Assembly: GCF_004345565.1 (NCBI RefSeq)
Contig: NZ_SLWA01000012.1
Location: forward strand, 1-64,000
Direction of reading: 5' to 3'
DNA from: Flavobacterium circumlabens
Lineage (GTDB): Bacteria; Bacteroidota; Bacteroidia; Flavobacteriales; Flavobacteriaceae
DNA length: 64,000 nt
Below, one piece after another: positions 9,213-17,577 of the stretch. Both the position numbers and the translations under genes were made by a program. The notes under the pieces are model-generated. The model saw only the letters and a list, made by a program, of their open reading frames with translations, did not search any database and had not been told where the DNA came from. Positions within the stretch are counted from its first letter, which is position 1, and every line of letters begins with the position of its first letter.

Positions 9213-9779
9213 ATGAAACCTATTCAATCTTTATTTCTTTTAGTTTTCACGTTATTGTGCATTACTTCTGTTTCTGCTCAATACGGAAACGGATATAATA
9301 ACGGCTACGGTGGCGGCGGTTATGGCGGAGGTGGTTACGGAAGAGGCGGTGGAATGGGAATGGACAGAAGTATGATGCAGGCTGGACCGCAAGGCCAGAG
9401 CAAACCTAAAGAAATTCCTGCTGAAGAAACTGCAGCTAAATTTGTAGAGCAAATGAAACCAGTTGTAAATCTTGATGAACTTCAGGCTATAGCAATCACA
9501 AATGTTTTTGCTGACAGTATGAGAGAACAAGGTATTCTATTAAAAAATGAAAGCAGCAGCCAGGATGTGAAAATGGAGCAATTGAAAGCTTTACAGGAAA
9601 GTACTACAAAGAAAATAACTGCTTTTCTTAATCCTGATCAGATCGAAAAATACACCAGTTTTATGGCTAATTTCAAAGAAATCAAAAAGTCCAAGTCAAA
9701 AAAGAAAAAAGACTCTAAAGATAATAAGGAAAATAAAGAAATAAAAGAAGACACAGAAACAGGAAAAGTTCAAGAATAA
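9213..9779 (+). CDS. Secreted Gly-rich protein with Lys-rich tail
   Basis: I recognise no named family. It has a Sec signal peptide (MKPIQSLFLLVFTLLCITSVSA), then a Gly/Tyr-rich segment (about 24-50), a predicted helical region (residues 70-150, with FVEQMKPVVNLDELQAIAI), and a tail of Lys/Glu/Asp repeats. The helical part resembles periplasmic CpxP/Spy-like helical proteins in general character, but the LTxxQ motifs are not obvious, so I give no function. The gene lies 41 bases after rimO and 33 before the amidase, on the same strand. Confidence 0.75.
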   Translation: MKPIQSLFLLVFTLLCITSVSAQYGNGYNNGYGGGGYGGGGYGRGGGMGMDRSMMQAGPQGQSKPKEIPAEETAAKFVEQMKPVVNLDELQAIAITNVFADSMREQGILLKNESSSQDVKMEQLKALQESTTKKITAFLNPDQIEKYTSFMANFKEIKKSKSKKKKDSKDNKENKEIKEDTETGKVQE

Positions 9780-9812
9780 TTATCTTAACTTAATTCCAAA
9801 ATGTAATTAATT

Positions 9813-10718
9813 ATGATAAGAAAACATTTATGCTATCTGCTTTTAGCAATTATTATTACTTCGTGCTCGACAAATCCTTACAAAAACACTGAAAAAGTTT
9901 ACGATAAGCAACTTAAGACTTTAGAAAATCAAATTACAAGTAAAGAAACTCAAAACATACCTGCGGTTAGCCCGGTAGTTATTGATACTACATATGCTCA
10001 ACAATTAGGGATTGTTAAAGATACCTTATCAAAAACAGGATCCACTATTTTATTGAATGGTATTAATACCGAGTGGATCGGTACTGTAAATTTCAATTTA
10101 AGAAAACCAAGCTTTATTATTATTCACCATACAGCACAGGATTCTGTTCAGCAAACCATAAATACTTTTACAAAAACAAAAACACAAGTGAGTGCTCATT
10201 ATGTGATTTCTGAAAATGGAAAAGTAGTTCAGATGCTGAATGATTATCTAAGAGCATGGCATGCCGGAGCCTCTACGTGGGGAAAAAACACGGATATTAA
10301 CTCCAGTTCTATAGGTATTGAATTAGACAATAATGGTTTTAAGCCTTTTACAGAAGCACAGATTAGCAGCTTAGTGGCTCTTTTAACTAAGTTGAAAAAA
10401 GATTACAACATTCCGACTCAAAATATATTGGGTCATGCAGATATCGCTCCGGGAAGAAAACAAGATCCAAGTGCTTTGTTTCCCTGGAAGACATTGGCAG
10501 AAAAAGGATTCGGAATCTGGCCGGATGAAGTTTTGGAAGAAGCTCCTTTTGATTTTAAAATAGAGCAGGCTTTGCGTATTATTGGTTACAATACTAAAAA
10601 TTTATCAGCTGCAATAATGGCTTTTAAGTTACATTATATTCAAACTGATACTACCTCAACTTTAGACCGAAAAACAATAGATACGATCTACTCTATTTAC
10701 AAAAAACAACTACAGTAG
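9813..10718 (+). CDS. N-acetylmuramoyl-L-alanine amidase (Amidase_2), lipoprotein
   Basis: A 301-residue lipoprotein (lipobox IIITSC, Cys about 18) with an Amidase_2/PGRP-type zinc amidase domain at residues 85-240. Zinc ligands are in FIIIHHTAQD and in GHADIAPGRKQDPS, with the central SAHYVISENGKVVQM and WHAGAS segments typical of AmiD-like enzymes. It should cut the bond between MurNAc and L-Ala in peptidoglycan or in turnover fragments, anchored in the outer membrane on the periplasmic side. The C-terminal 60 residues resemble a small helical peptidoglycan-binding-like extension. A terminator follows at 10741. Confidence 0.9.
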   Translation: MIRKHLCYLLLAIIITSCSTNPYKNTEKVYDKQLKTLENQITSKETQNIPAVSPVVIDTTYAQQLGIVKDTLSKTGSTILLNGINTEWIGTVNFNLRKPSFIIIHHTAQDSVQQTINTFTKTKTQVSAHYVISENGKVVQMLNDYLRAWHAGASTWGKNTDINSSSIGIELDNNGFKPFTEAQISSLVALLTKLKKDYNIPTQNILGHADIAPGRKQDPSALFPWKTLAEKGFGIWPDEVLEEAPFDFKIEQALRIIGYNTKNLSAAIMAFKLHYIQTDTTSTLDRKTIDTIYSIYKKQLQ

Positions 10719-10740
10719 TATTTTTTTACTTATATAAGAC

Positions 10741-10776
10741 ACCGCATTTCTATATTTAGGGATGCGGTTTTTTTTT
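10741..10776 (+). terminator. Intrinsic terminator after the amidase
   Basis: ACCGCAT (10741-10747) pairs with ATGCGGT (10762-10768), followed by nine T. Confidence 0.88.
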
Positions 10777-10794
10777 GCTTTTGGCTGGATATCG

Positions 10795-10942
10795 GATTTT
10801 AGATACAAGATGCAAGATTTTAGATGCAAGATTTTAGACGCAAGATGTTAGATGTTAGATATTAGATGTTAGATATTAGATGTTAGATATTAGATGTTGG
10901 ATGTTAGATGTTGGATGCAAGATGTTAGATGTAAGATGTTAA
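10795..10942. repeat. Heptamer tandem repeat, TTAGATG/TTAGATA
   Basis: About twenty degenerate copies of a 7-base unit (TTAGATG, TTAGATA, TTGGATG, CAAGATG) run head to tail between the amidase terminator and the porin terminator. The period is 7, not a multiple of three, and no gene spans it. The central part (10850-10905) is the most regular. I see nothing else in 10943-11090. Confidence 0.85.
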
Positions 10943-11090
10943 TGTTGGTGTGGGCTGTTATATTAGATTTTGGGGGTTGTTAATGATTGTTGATTAGGTA
11001 GTAGCTTTTTGACAAATCTTAAGGGAGCTTTATTCGCTTAAAGTAATAAGCCAATACGTAACAGAATTATCACTAAAAATAATTTAAAAT

Positions 11091-11128
11091 TAAAAAAGCT
11101 GCCAAAACATTAGTATGTTTCGACAGCT
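11091..11128 (-). terminator. Intrinsic terminator of the BBP2-type porin
   Basis: On the minus strand AGCTGTCGAAACAT pairs imperfectly with ATGTTTTGGCAGCT, followed by TTTTTT. It sits about 35 bases past the porin stop. Confidence 0.85.
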
Positions 11129-11161
11129 CCAAAAAAAAAAAAAAATATCAATCTTTACCTC

Positions 11162-12238
11162 TTAGAAAGAGTATGTTGTTGCAATTAGTCCAAAAAACGA
11201 TCCGCCTGTTGGTAATGCATCTTTGTCTAAAAATATATCTTCGGATGCTGCATCGTATCTTAGCTCAGGAATTATGGTCAATTTTCCAACTTTATAGTTT
11301 AGTGAAAGTGTGTTCGCAAATACACTAGAACCATTAAGCGCTCCCAAATTCAAAGCATCTTTAGCATCAAAATATTCTACTCTGTACGCCAGGCTTAAAG
11401 ACTCTTTAAAGGCGTAATTCGCGTATCCTACCAATGAGAACCATTCTCCATCCAGGTCACTATTAAAATCATTTGTTACTTTCGCATAAGTAGCATTAAA
11501 GCCAAGTCCGAAACTATCACTAATTGTTTTTGAGGCTACAAAATCAATCTGTGTTTTATTTTCGTCCGTCGGTGGAATTATAGTACCCGGAGTCGGATTT
11601 GTACTTCCTGATGTAAAATTCAAATAGGCACTCCCTGTTTCGGCAACGTATCCTAACTGGCCCACATAGGTTTTCTGAGTAGATCCCGCATCCATCGCCG
11701 ATTTAAAATCAGTAGGGTTCGTAATCCCGAACATGGCCGTAAACTTTCCAGCCGTATATTGTGCTTTCACCCCTGTATTAAAAAAGGGTCCATATGAAAA
11801 CGCATACGACATACTGTAGTTTTTATTGCTTACAGCATCCAGCAATTCATATCCGATATGAGTTCCAAAACTACCTGCTACTACTTTAAATTTATCTGTA
11901 ACATCATAAGTGAAAAATAATTGTTTTATGATGAACTTAGTATTTTCTTCATTATATGAAAACTCTTCTGCTCTGGTTCCGAAACCTAAATCTACAAAAA
12001 CAGAAGCTTTTCCGAATTTATGGCCTGCCTGAATCGAAGCCATTCCAAGCTCGAATGAATCCTGTGAGTTGGTAAAGCTCGTTAATCCATTCATTTGTTT
12101 AGAAAAATCATATTTATAGTAAGCGTCTGCTGATCCTCCCCAAGTGGTTGCCGGTGAAACTGAAGCTTCAGTATCATCTTGTGCAAAAGCAAAAGAACTG
12201 GTTAACATCGCGGCTAAAATGTGAAATACTTTTTTCAT
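11162..12238 (-). CDS. Outer-membrane beta-barrel porin (BBP2/OmpL-like)
   Basis: A 358-residue protein with signal peptide (MKKVFHILAAMLTSSFAFAQ) and alternating barrel strands to the C-terminal IATTYSF. Features such as WGGSADAYYKYDF near the N-terminus, IKQLFFTYDVTDKFKVVAGSF in the first third, and the strand-turn pattern match the putative beta-barrel porin-2 family of Bacteroidota. Such porins often sit beside PII and ammonium-transporter genes; here none is present and the gene stands alone between terminators. Four copies of an 11-base motif lie about 285-360 bases upstream. Confidence 0.8.
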   Translation of the reverse strand: MKKVFHILAAMLTSSFAFAQDDTEASVSPATTWGGSADAYYKYDFSKQMNGLTSFTNSQDSFELGMASIQAGHKFGKASVFVDLGFGTRAEEFSYNEENTKFIIKQLFFTYDVTDKFKVVAGSFGTHIGYELLDAVSNKNYSMSYAFSYGPFFNTGVKAQYTAGKFTAMFGITNPTDFKSAMDAGSTQKTYVGQLGYVAETGSAYLNFTSGSTNPTPGTIIPPTDENKTQIDFVASKTISDSFGLGFNATYAKVTNDFNSDLDGEWFSLVGYANYAFKESLSLAYRVEYFDAKDALNLGALNGSSVFANTLSLNYKVGKLTIIPELRYDAASEDIFLDKDALPTGGSFFGLIATTYSF

Positions 12239-12796
12239 GTTTTAATTGGTTTTTAGTTATTAATTGATTCTGGTTAGTTAATCTTTTATATATCTATTAA
12301 TAGTATAAGTCATTTCTAAAACCTCAAACTCACCCCCTCAAACCTCTTCATTTACATTAGCGAATTTATTAACTTTTGTGAGAGTAGAAGAACTGCCAAC
12401 TCTTTTTTTGATGTTTTCGGGAAAGAATTACGGATTACAAAAATTAGCTCAACAATAATCGTGATATGACATTAATACTGAATTAATTTTGAAAATTTAA
12501 TAACCGTTTTCAGCCTATTTAAACTAAAAATATAGGGTTTAACTAAAAATAACGAACTAAAAATAACCTAAAACAGACAAAAAAGAACTAAAAATAAAAT
12601 TTACCCCTAAAAAAATGGGGGTAAGATCAAAAATAGAAATAAAAAAATATTGAATAAAACATTTATATAACAAATACACCTCCTAAAGTTATATAATCCA
12701 AATTCCTACAAAAACCAGCTTACAAAAACTCTTTTACAATGCTGGATTGACCGACTCCTTACCAAATAATAATTTGTCAAAATTATATTAAGGACC
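12239..12796. other. Long AT-rich gene-free region upstream of the porin
   Basis: No coding frame is convincing. It holds four copies of AACTAAAAATA (12522-12596), a small hairpin TTACCCC/GGGGTAA (12601-12624), and the terminator of the mannan minus arm at its right end. The porin promoter is expected here, but I see no TAnnTTTG box close to its start that I would defend. Confidence 0.5.
12522..12596. repeat. Four direct copies of AACTAAAAATA
   Basis: Exact 11-base copies start at 12522, 12541, 12555 and 12586 (spacings 19, 14 and 31). They are close enough to be a binding array, or simply AT-rich simple sequence. Only the porin lies downstream on the minus strand. Confidence 0.7.
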
Positions 12797-12822
12797 AAAA
12801 AAAAGACGCACTATTGTGCGTC
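12797..12822 (-). terminator. Intrinsic terminator of the minus-arm mannan operon
   Basis: GACGCAC (12805-12811), loop TATT, GTGCGTC (12816-12822); on the minus strand the stem is followed by eight T. It lies 44 bases beyond the GH5 stop codon and closes the operon that starts with SusC. Confidence 0.9.
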
Positions 12823-12865
12823 TCTATGAATAAGCATTAAGCTCAATTTACATTAAAAACAGGAT

Positions 12866-13825
12866 TTACTTCGGATTGTATTTTCTTAGGTATTCACGTG
12901 CCTTGATTCCGGATTCTTTTAAATCTTCTGTTTTCCACTTTCCTTCTGATTTTGCGGATTTTTTCAAAACGGAACAGGTTTCGTCTTTATCTGATACTGA
13001 CCATGTAACCCAACTTAACTTTTTTGCTTCCATCCAATCTATATATTCCTGCCAGGCTTTTAAATTTAAAGGACCATCACCGGTAGCCTCCATACCTGCT
13101 GATTCTGATATAAAAACAGGCAAACCTTTACTGATTGCTGCATCTGTTTTATCTCTTAAATCCTTACCGTGTGTTGCTGCATAAAAATGCATGGTATACA
13201 TTATATTATTAAATCCTACAATAGGATCAGCAGCTGCAAGATCAACATCCTGATCCCAATGTGGCGAACCGACCAGAATAATATTGTTCGGATCATTTTC
13301 TCTTATCACCTTAATTACTTCTTCAGAATATGCTTTAACCTCAGCCCAGCTTTCATAATCCGGTTCATTAAAGATCTCATATATAATATTGGGATATTTC
13401 GAATACTTTTTAGATATCTCCGCAAAAAAGGCTTTAGCTTCTTCTAAGTTGATATTGTGGCTGTGCCAGTCCACAATTACATATATATCCGCTTTTATGG
13501 CTCCTTTAATAACAGCTTCAATTTTATCTTTTGAGAACTGAGGCTCCTTCATATACGACATCTCCCCCAATTCAATCCCCATAGCCGCGCGGACAACATT
13601 ACAATTAAAGTCTTTTTGCAGCCATTTAACCGCCTTTTCATTATAAAATCTGGGCCACATACTATGCCAGCCAAAACTCATTCCTCTTAAAACAACAGGC
13701 TGATTAGATTTGTCTACTAATTGAGTTCCCGCAACGCTAAGCTGCCCATGAGTTTTAACCTGAGCATTTGAAAAAGAAAACAGTAATAATAAAGCAATGC
13801 TGAATAATTTATTCTTGACATTCAT
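12866..13825 (-). CDS. GH5 endo-beta-1,4-glucanase/mannanase (GH5_2-like)
   Basis: A 319-residue secreted enzyme with signal peptide (cleavage after SFSNA). The glycoside hydrolase family 5 acid/base is Glu154 in YEIFNEPD and the nucleophile is Glu241 in PVFISESAG; the early segment VVLRGMSFGWH and DWHSHN are also family 5 marks. The closest pattern I know is subfamily 2, mainly endoglucanases, so cleavage of the glucosyl-containing backbone of glucomannan is likely; mannan specificity cannot be excluded. It is the last gene of the SusC-led operon and lies 12 bases after GH27. Confidence 0.88.
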   Translation of the reverse strand: MNVKNKLFSIALLLLFSFSNAQVKTHGQLSVAGTQLVDKSNQPVVLRGMSFGWHSMWPRFYNEKAVKWLQKDFNCNVVRAAMGIELGEMSYMKEPQFSKDKIEAVIKGAIKADIYVIVDWHSHNINLEEAKAFFAEISKKYSKYPNIIYEIFNEPDYESWAEVKAYSEEVIKVIRENDPNNIILVGSPHWDQDVDLAAADPIVGFNNIMYTMHFYAATHGKDLRDKTDAAISKGLPVFISESAGMEATGDGPLNLKAWQEYIDWMEAKKLSWVTWSVSDKDETCSVLKKSAKSEGKWKTEDLKESGIKAREYLRKYNPK

Positions 13826-13837
13826 AACTATTGGAGT

Positions 13838-15070
13838 TTACGGGATTAATCTTAATGTAACTGAATCATGAGGAGCAAGATCTGCAACAAAATTCTTTTT
13901 TGTGGAACCAATTTCTTTGTTCTTCCACAAGTCTTTCAGTTTAAAAACAGTTTTGCTGAAATCGGCTTCATAACCAAAATCAGTGTCTTTAATGGTGTGT
14001 TTTTTCCAATCGAAATTGACTTTTTTAGCGACATCACTTCTGTTTAAAAACGTAACAGCCCAATTTCCATCTGATAAAGGTTTTACCCAGACTTCTAATC
14101 CGTCTTCTGCTGCATATTTAAAACCCTGGATTCCTAATTTATCCTGATTGACTGTGATTAGTTCCTTATTGGTAAGGATTGCCAATGTTTCTTTAGACAT
14201 TTTTCTAAAATCATTTCCTGCAACAAGCGGTGAGGCCATCATGCACCACATCGCAAAATGAGATTTATCTTCTGTATCATTCATTTCATTTCCCACTTCC
14301 ATCATATCAAAATCGTTCCAATGATCAGGACCGGAATATTTACGAATGTCTTTACGCATTTCAACAATTTTCATGAATCCCCAAGAGGACCAATTTTCCG
14401 GATGTTTGAACTCACAATCAAAACAAGGGTAAATGTCTCCGGAAATTCTCCAAAGATTACCAACTGGTTTCCCCCACTCCCACGGCTTATTATCACCCCA
14501 TTCACAAAGGCTGAAAACCATTGGTCTTCCGGCGGTTTTTATGGCATTACTCATTGTGGTATAGGCTTCTTTGGCAGTAATTCCCTGCGTATTACACCAA
14601 TCGTACTTTAGGAAATCAATTCCTAATTTAGCATAAAATCGGGCATCCTGGTATTCATAACCGCGAGTCCCGGGATAACCGGCACAAGTTTGTGTTCCGG
14701 CGCAATTGTACAGTCCAAATTTTAACCCTTTGCTGTGCACATAATCAATTACTGCTTTCATTCCGCCTGGGAATTTAGCCGGATCAGGAATTAAATCCCC
14801 ATTAGCATCCCGTTCTCTGGTCATCCAGCCATCGTCGAGTACAATATAATTGTATCCTGCCGCTGCCATTCCTGATGAAACCATAATATCTGCCGTTTCT
14901 TTCACCAGTTTTTCATCGATACTGGTTCCGAAAGTATTCCAGGAATTCCAGCCCATTGGAGGCGTCATAGCCAAACCTTCAAATTTACCACCAGCTTGTG
15001 TATGCGTATTTCCCTGGCTAAAACCTAAACAGGAAAAACTAAAGGCCAGAATTAAAACTATCTTTTTCAT
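13838..15070 (-). CDS. GH27 alpha-galactosidase
   Basis: A 410-residue secreted enzyme that removes alpha-1,6-galactosyl side chains from galactomannan. The family 27 pattern is clear: MTPPMGWNSWNTFG at the start of the barrel, IVLDDGWM, nucleophile Asp157 in FLKYDWCN, and the acid/base segment DHWNDFDMMEVGN near 250. A beta-sandwich closes the C-terminus. I start at the ATG at 15070 (MKKIVLILAFSFS, a good signal peptide); the frame is open to a TTG at 15085 but that would spoil the signal. It is co-transcribed with the SusCD genes. Confidence 0.95.
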   Translation of the reverse strand: MKKIVLILAFSFSCLGFSQGNTHTQAGGKFEGLAMTPPMGWNSWNTFGTSIDEKLVKETADIMVSSGMAAAGYNYIVLDDGWMTRERDANGDLIPDPAKFPGGMKAVIDYVHSKGLKFGLYNCAGTQTCAGYPGTRGYEYQDARFYAKLGIDFLKYDWCNTQGITAKEAYTTMSNAIKTAGRPMVFSLCEWGDNKPWEWGKPVGNLWRISGDIYPCFDCEFKHPENWSSWGFMKIVEMRKDIRKYSGPDHWNDFDMMEVGNEMNDTEDKSHFAMWCMMASPLVAGNDFRKMSKETLAILTNKELITVNQDKLGIQGFKYAAEDGLEVWVKPLSDGNWAVTFLNRSDVAKKVNFDWKKHTIKDTDFGYEADFSKTVFKLKDLWKNKEIGSTKKNFVADLAPHDSVTLRLIP

Positions 15071-15164
15071 CCTTAAAAAATTCAATTAATTAGTATAAAA
15101 AAGTATTCCCTAACGAGTGATTAGGGAATACTTCAAACAAACTCAAAATAAAACAAATGCCTTC

Positions 15165-16412
15165 TTACAAATATCCAATATCATCAAGATATATGATTCC
15201 AGGTAATCCTGAATATTCTTTGACGAACAACGAATTAACATTAGTTCCTAGTTTTTCAGGGTGAAGATCTGATATTGGTATAGATATATTATTCCATTCT
15301 CCCGCTTTAATATCAATTGCTTTTCCGTCATCGTCACTTGTTCCTCCGATTGAGAATAAGATTCTGGTACTTACTGTTGCGTATATCGATAACTTTAAAT
15401 ATCCATAGTCTGCAATTTTCACAGGATTATGCTGTATGTACATTGCACTCCACTTATCGGTAGTACGCTTAATGGAATAGGTTCCTCTGTTTACGTTTTC
15501 GGTATTTTGAAAATCCTGAGTTCCTCCCCAGCCTCCAACGGATAAAGGAGCCGGCGCACCGGAAAAATTATCCCCATACACTAAAAATTTAACCCCAATT
15601 GTTGCGATATTAGAAATCCCATATTCTGTTTGCACTTTTACAAGGGCATACGAACCAAAATCTGCCGGAACTGTTACTTCTATTGCTGTTTTTGATATCG
15701 ATTTGAATACTGCCTCTGTCTCGCCAAATTTGACACTTTTTACTTTTACAAAATGCGACCCTGTAATAGTAACCACATCTCCAGGTGATGCAAAAGACTG
15801 AGAAAGTACAGATATAACAGGTGTTGGAGGAGACAACGATATAACATTATCTAAAATATTAACAAAACCGTTTGTTGCATAATAATCCAAACCCGTTGCA
15901 GGTTTATCAGAACCATTCACTTTCAAAATTCCATCCGTGACATTTACACCTAACAAATACAAATCCGGATTGGCGGTATTGGCCAATGTTGTCAATTCGC
16001 CTGTTTCGAGATAATCAGCAGTCACGCCGGCCAGTTTACCGACTCTTTTTTTAGCTCCTTTTACCACATGGCTCAATACGATTTGTTTTAAATCAGCAAC
16101 CGGTACTAAAGTGATATCCGGATAACCCAGTGCATTTACATATCCGTTTTTTACAAGGTAAACCTCCAGAATAGCATCAGCCGGAACAAAATAAGTAAAA
16201 TCTTCATTTGTATTTAAAGTAGCTTCCAAACCTGCTAGTTGTATTGCTTTATTAAAAAGCAACAAATTAGTATTCGCTTTTATCAGGCCATAAGCTGTAT
16301 TGTAATTTTGCTCTGCACCTCCTACGCCCGGAAGATCATTATCACAAGAAGCAGCCAGGGCAACTAAAAATGCACATACTGCTATCTGTTTTAGTTTATA
16401 TATTATTTTCAT
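15165..16412 (-). CDS. Surface glycan-binding lipoprotein (fasciclin + IPT/TIG)
   Basis: A 415-residue lipoprotein (lipobox VALAASC, Cys about 23, followed by DND, an acidic stretch like the surface-export signals of Bacteroidota lipoproteins). Residues 35-195 look like a fasciclin domain (TYFVPADAI, LSHVVKG, TNGFVNILDNVI). Residues 198-280 look like an IPT/TIG immunoglobulin fold (GDVVTITGSHF). The last 135 residues form a beta-sandwich of carbohydrate-binding type ending IIYLDDIGYL. It lies in the SusC-led operon and probably captures mannan at the surface. The C-terminal domain resembles that of the next protein. Confidence 0.82.
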   Translation of the reverse strand: MKIIYKLKQIAVCAFLVALAASCDNDLPGVGGAEQNYNTAYGLIKANTNLLLFNKAIQLAGLEATLNTNEDFTYFVPADAILEVYLVKNGYVNALGYPDITLVPVADLKQIVLSHVVKGAKKRVGKLAGVTADYLETGELTTLANTANPDLYLLGVNVTDGILKVNGSDKPATGLDYYATNGFVNILDNVISLSPPTPVISVLSQSFASPGDVVTITGSHFVKVKSVKFGETEAVFKSISKTAIEVTVPADFGSYALVKVQTEYGISNIATIGVKFLVYGDNFSGAPAPLSVGGWGGTQDFQNTENVNRGTYSIKRTTDKWSAMYIQHNPVKIADYGYLKLSIYATVSTRILFSIGGTSDDDGKAIDIKAGEWNNISIPISDLHPEKLGTNVNSLFVKEYSGLPGIIYLDDIGYL

Positions 16413-16496
16413 AAGTTTTCTTTTTTATGTTTTTTTCAATGGAAAGAATTAAAAGAATCCATTAATCCTTTTAAAGGACTCTTTTAAAAATTCTTA

Positions 16497-17558
16497 CTAT
16501 TTTAATATCAGACCTAAATCATCAATATAAATTGTATTCCCTCCTTCTTTACCTCCAAATTCCTGAAATGTGATTTGTGTTAATTCAGTTGGGCTGTCCA
16601 ACGCATTGAAAAGGATTTCAATATTTGCCCACTCAGATGTAAAATTAATAACCGGTTTTATTTTATCATTTCCGTTAATAAATACACCTACTGAACCTGG
16701 ATTCTGTCCTTTAAGACTTATTCTGATTCCTTTATATTTAGAGATATCAAATTTTGAGTTATCAATTCCGATATACAATCCGTTCCATTGACCGGCTTTC
16801 CATGAAATACTTTTAGAACCTTGCCTTGGATCTTTATCATAGGCAACATTATAAGGATTTGTTGCATCCCATAAACCATCATAAGCTTTTAATGAAGTAT
16901 AAGCATCATCATAAATAGCGCTTCCAAAAGTTTGTGCTGCCACTGTAGTTCCGGAAACATTGGTAACAGATAATTTTTTATATAATATATCTTCGGGTAC
17001 TTTTACTGTGATTTCAGTTAAGGTCGATGAAATTGGTTCAACTGCTGTGGTTCCAAAATTAACTATTGGTCGCAGGAAATACTCTCCTTTGATCGTAATA
17101 ATATCTCCCGGCTTTGGGTTAATAGGAAAACCTGAAATATTTGGAGAAGGAGGTCTTACTTTTACCGTATATTTCAATGTTCCAACTTTAGTAACAATCT
17201 TCAATTCATCCATTTCATTGAAGTACGGAGTGTCCTGATCTACAGAAATCACAATAACATTATCGGTTACCAATGTCGGATTAAAAGAAGATTCTAAACC
17301 ATTAAAGGATATGGATTGTAAAGTTGAAAACCCTGAACCTCTGATAATATAGGTGTTTCCTGCATTAATCACATCTGTAGGAACATCTACTTGTCTGTCT
17401 CCCTCTACTAAAGGATCATCGATAACTGATTTCGTAATTCCTGTTACGGCTAATTTCCCTGATGAAGAACTTCCTTCATCGTTTGAACACGAACTAAGCA
17501 ATAAGATTGAAGCTAAAAAACAAAACTTCAATACCATTATTTTTTTTATATTTTTCAT
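16497..17558 (-). CDS. Surface glycan-binding lipoprotein (IPT/TIG)
   Basis: A 353-residue lipoprotein (lipobox LLLSSC, then SNDEG, an acidic export-like motif). Two IPT/TIG-like modules follow (GNTYIIRGSGF around residue 70 and GDIITIKGEYF around 150). The C-terminal 130 residues form a beta-sandwich ending GNTIYIDDLGLIL, parallel to the end of the preceding gene product. Proteins of this layout in SusC/SusD operons are surface glycan-binding proteins; the SusE/SusF position fits. Ligand is inferred from context only. Confidence 0.82.
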   Translation of the reverse strand: MKNIKKIMVLKFCFLASILLLSSCSNDEGSSSSGKLAVTGITKSVIDDPLVEGDRQVDVPTDVINAGNTYIIRGSGFSTLQSISFNGLESSFNPTLVTDNVIVISVDQDTPYFNEMDELKIVTKVGTLKYTVKVRPPSPNISGFPINPKPGDIITIKGEYFLRPIVNFGTTAVEPISSTLTEITVKVPEDILYKKLSVTNVSGTTVAAQTFGSAIYDDAYTSLKAYDGLWDATNPYNVAYDKDPRQGSKSISWKAGQWNGLYIGIDNSKFDISKYKGIRISLKGQNPGSVGVFINGNDKIKPVINFTSEWANIEILFNALDSPTELTQITFQEFGGKEGGNTIYIDDLGLILK

Positions 17559-17577
17559 AATTGTTTCTCTTTAAAGT

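Noticed and set aside
10795..10942. CRISPR-like array
   Set aside because: The period is 7 with no spacers and no cas genes nearby; it is a simple tandem repeat.
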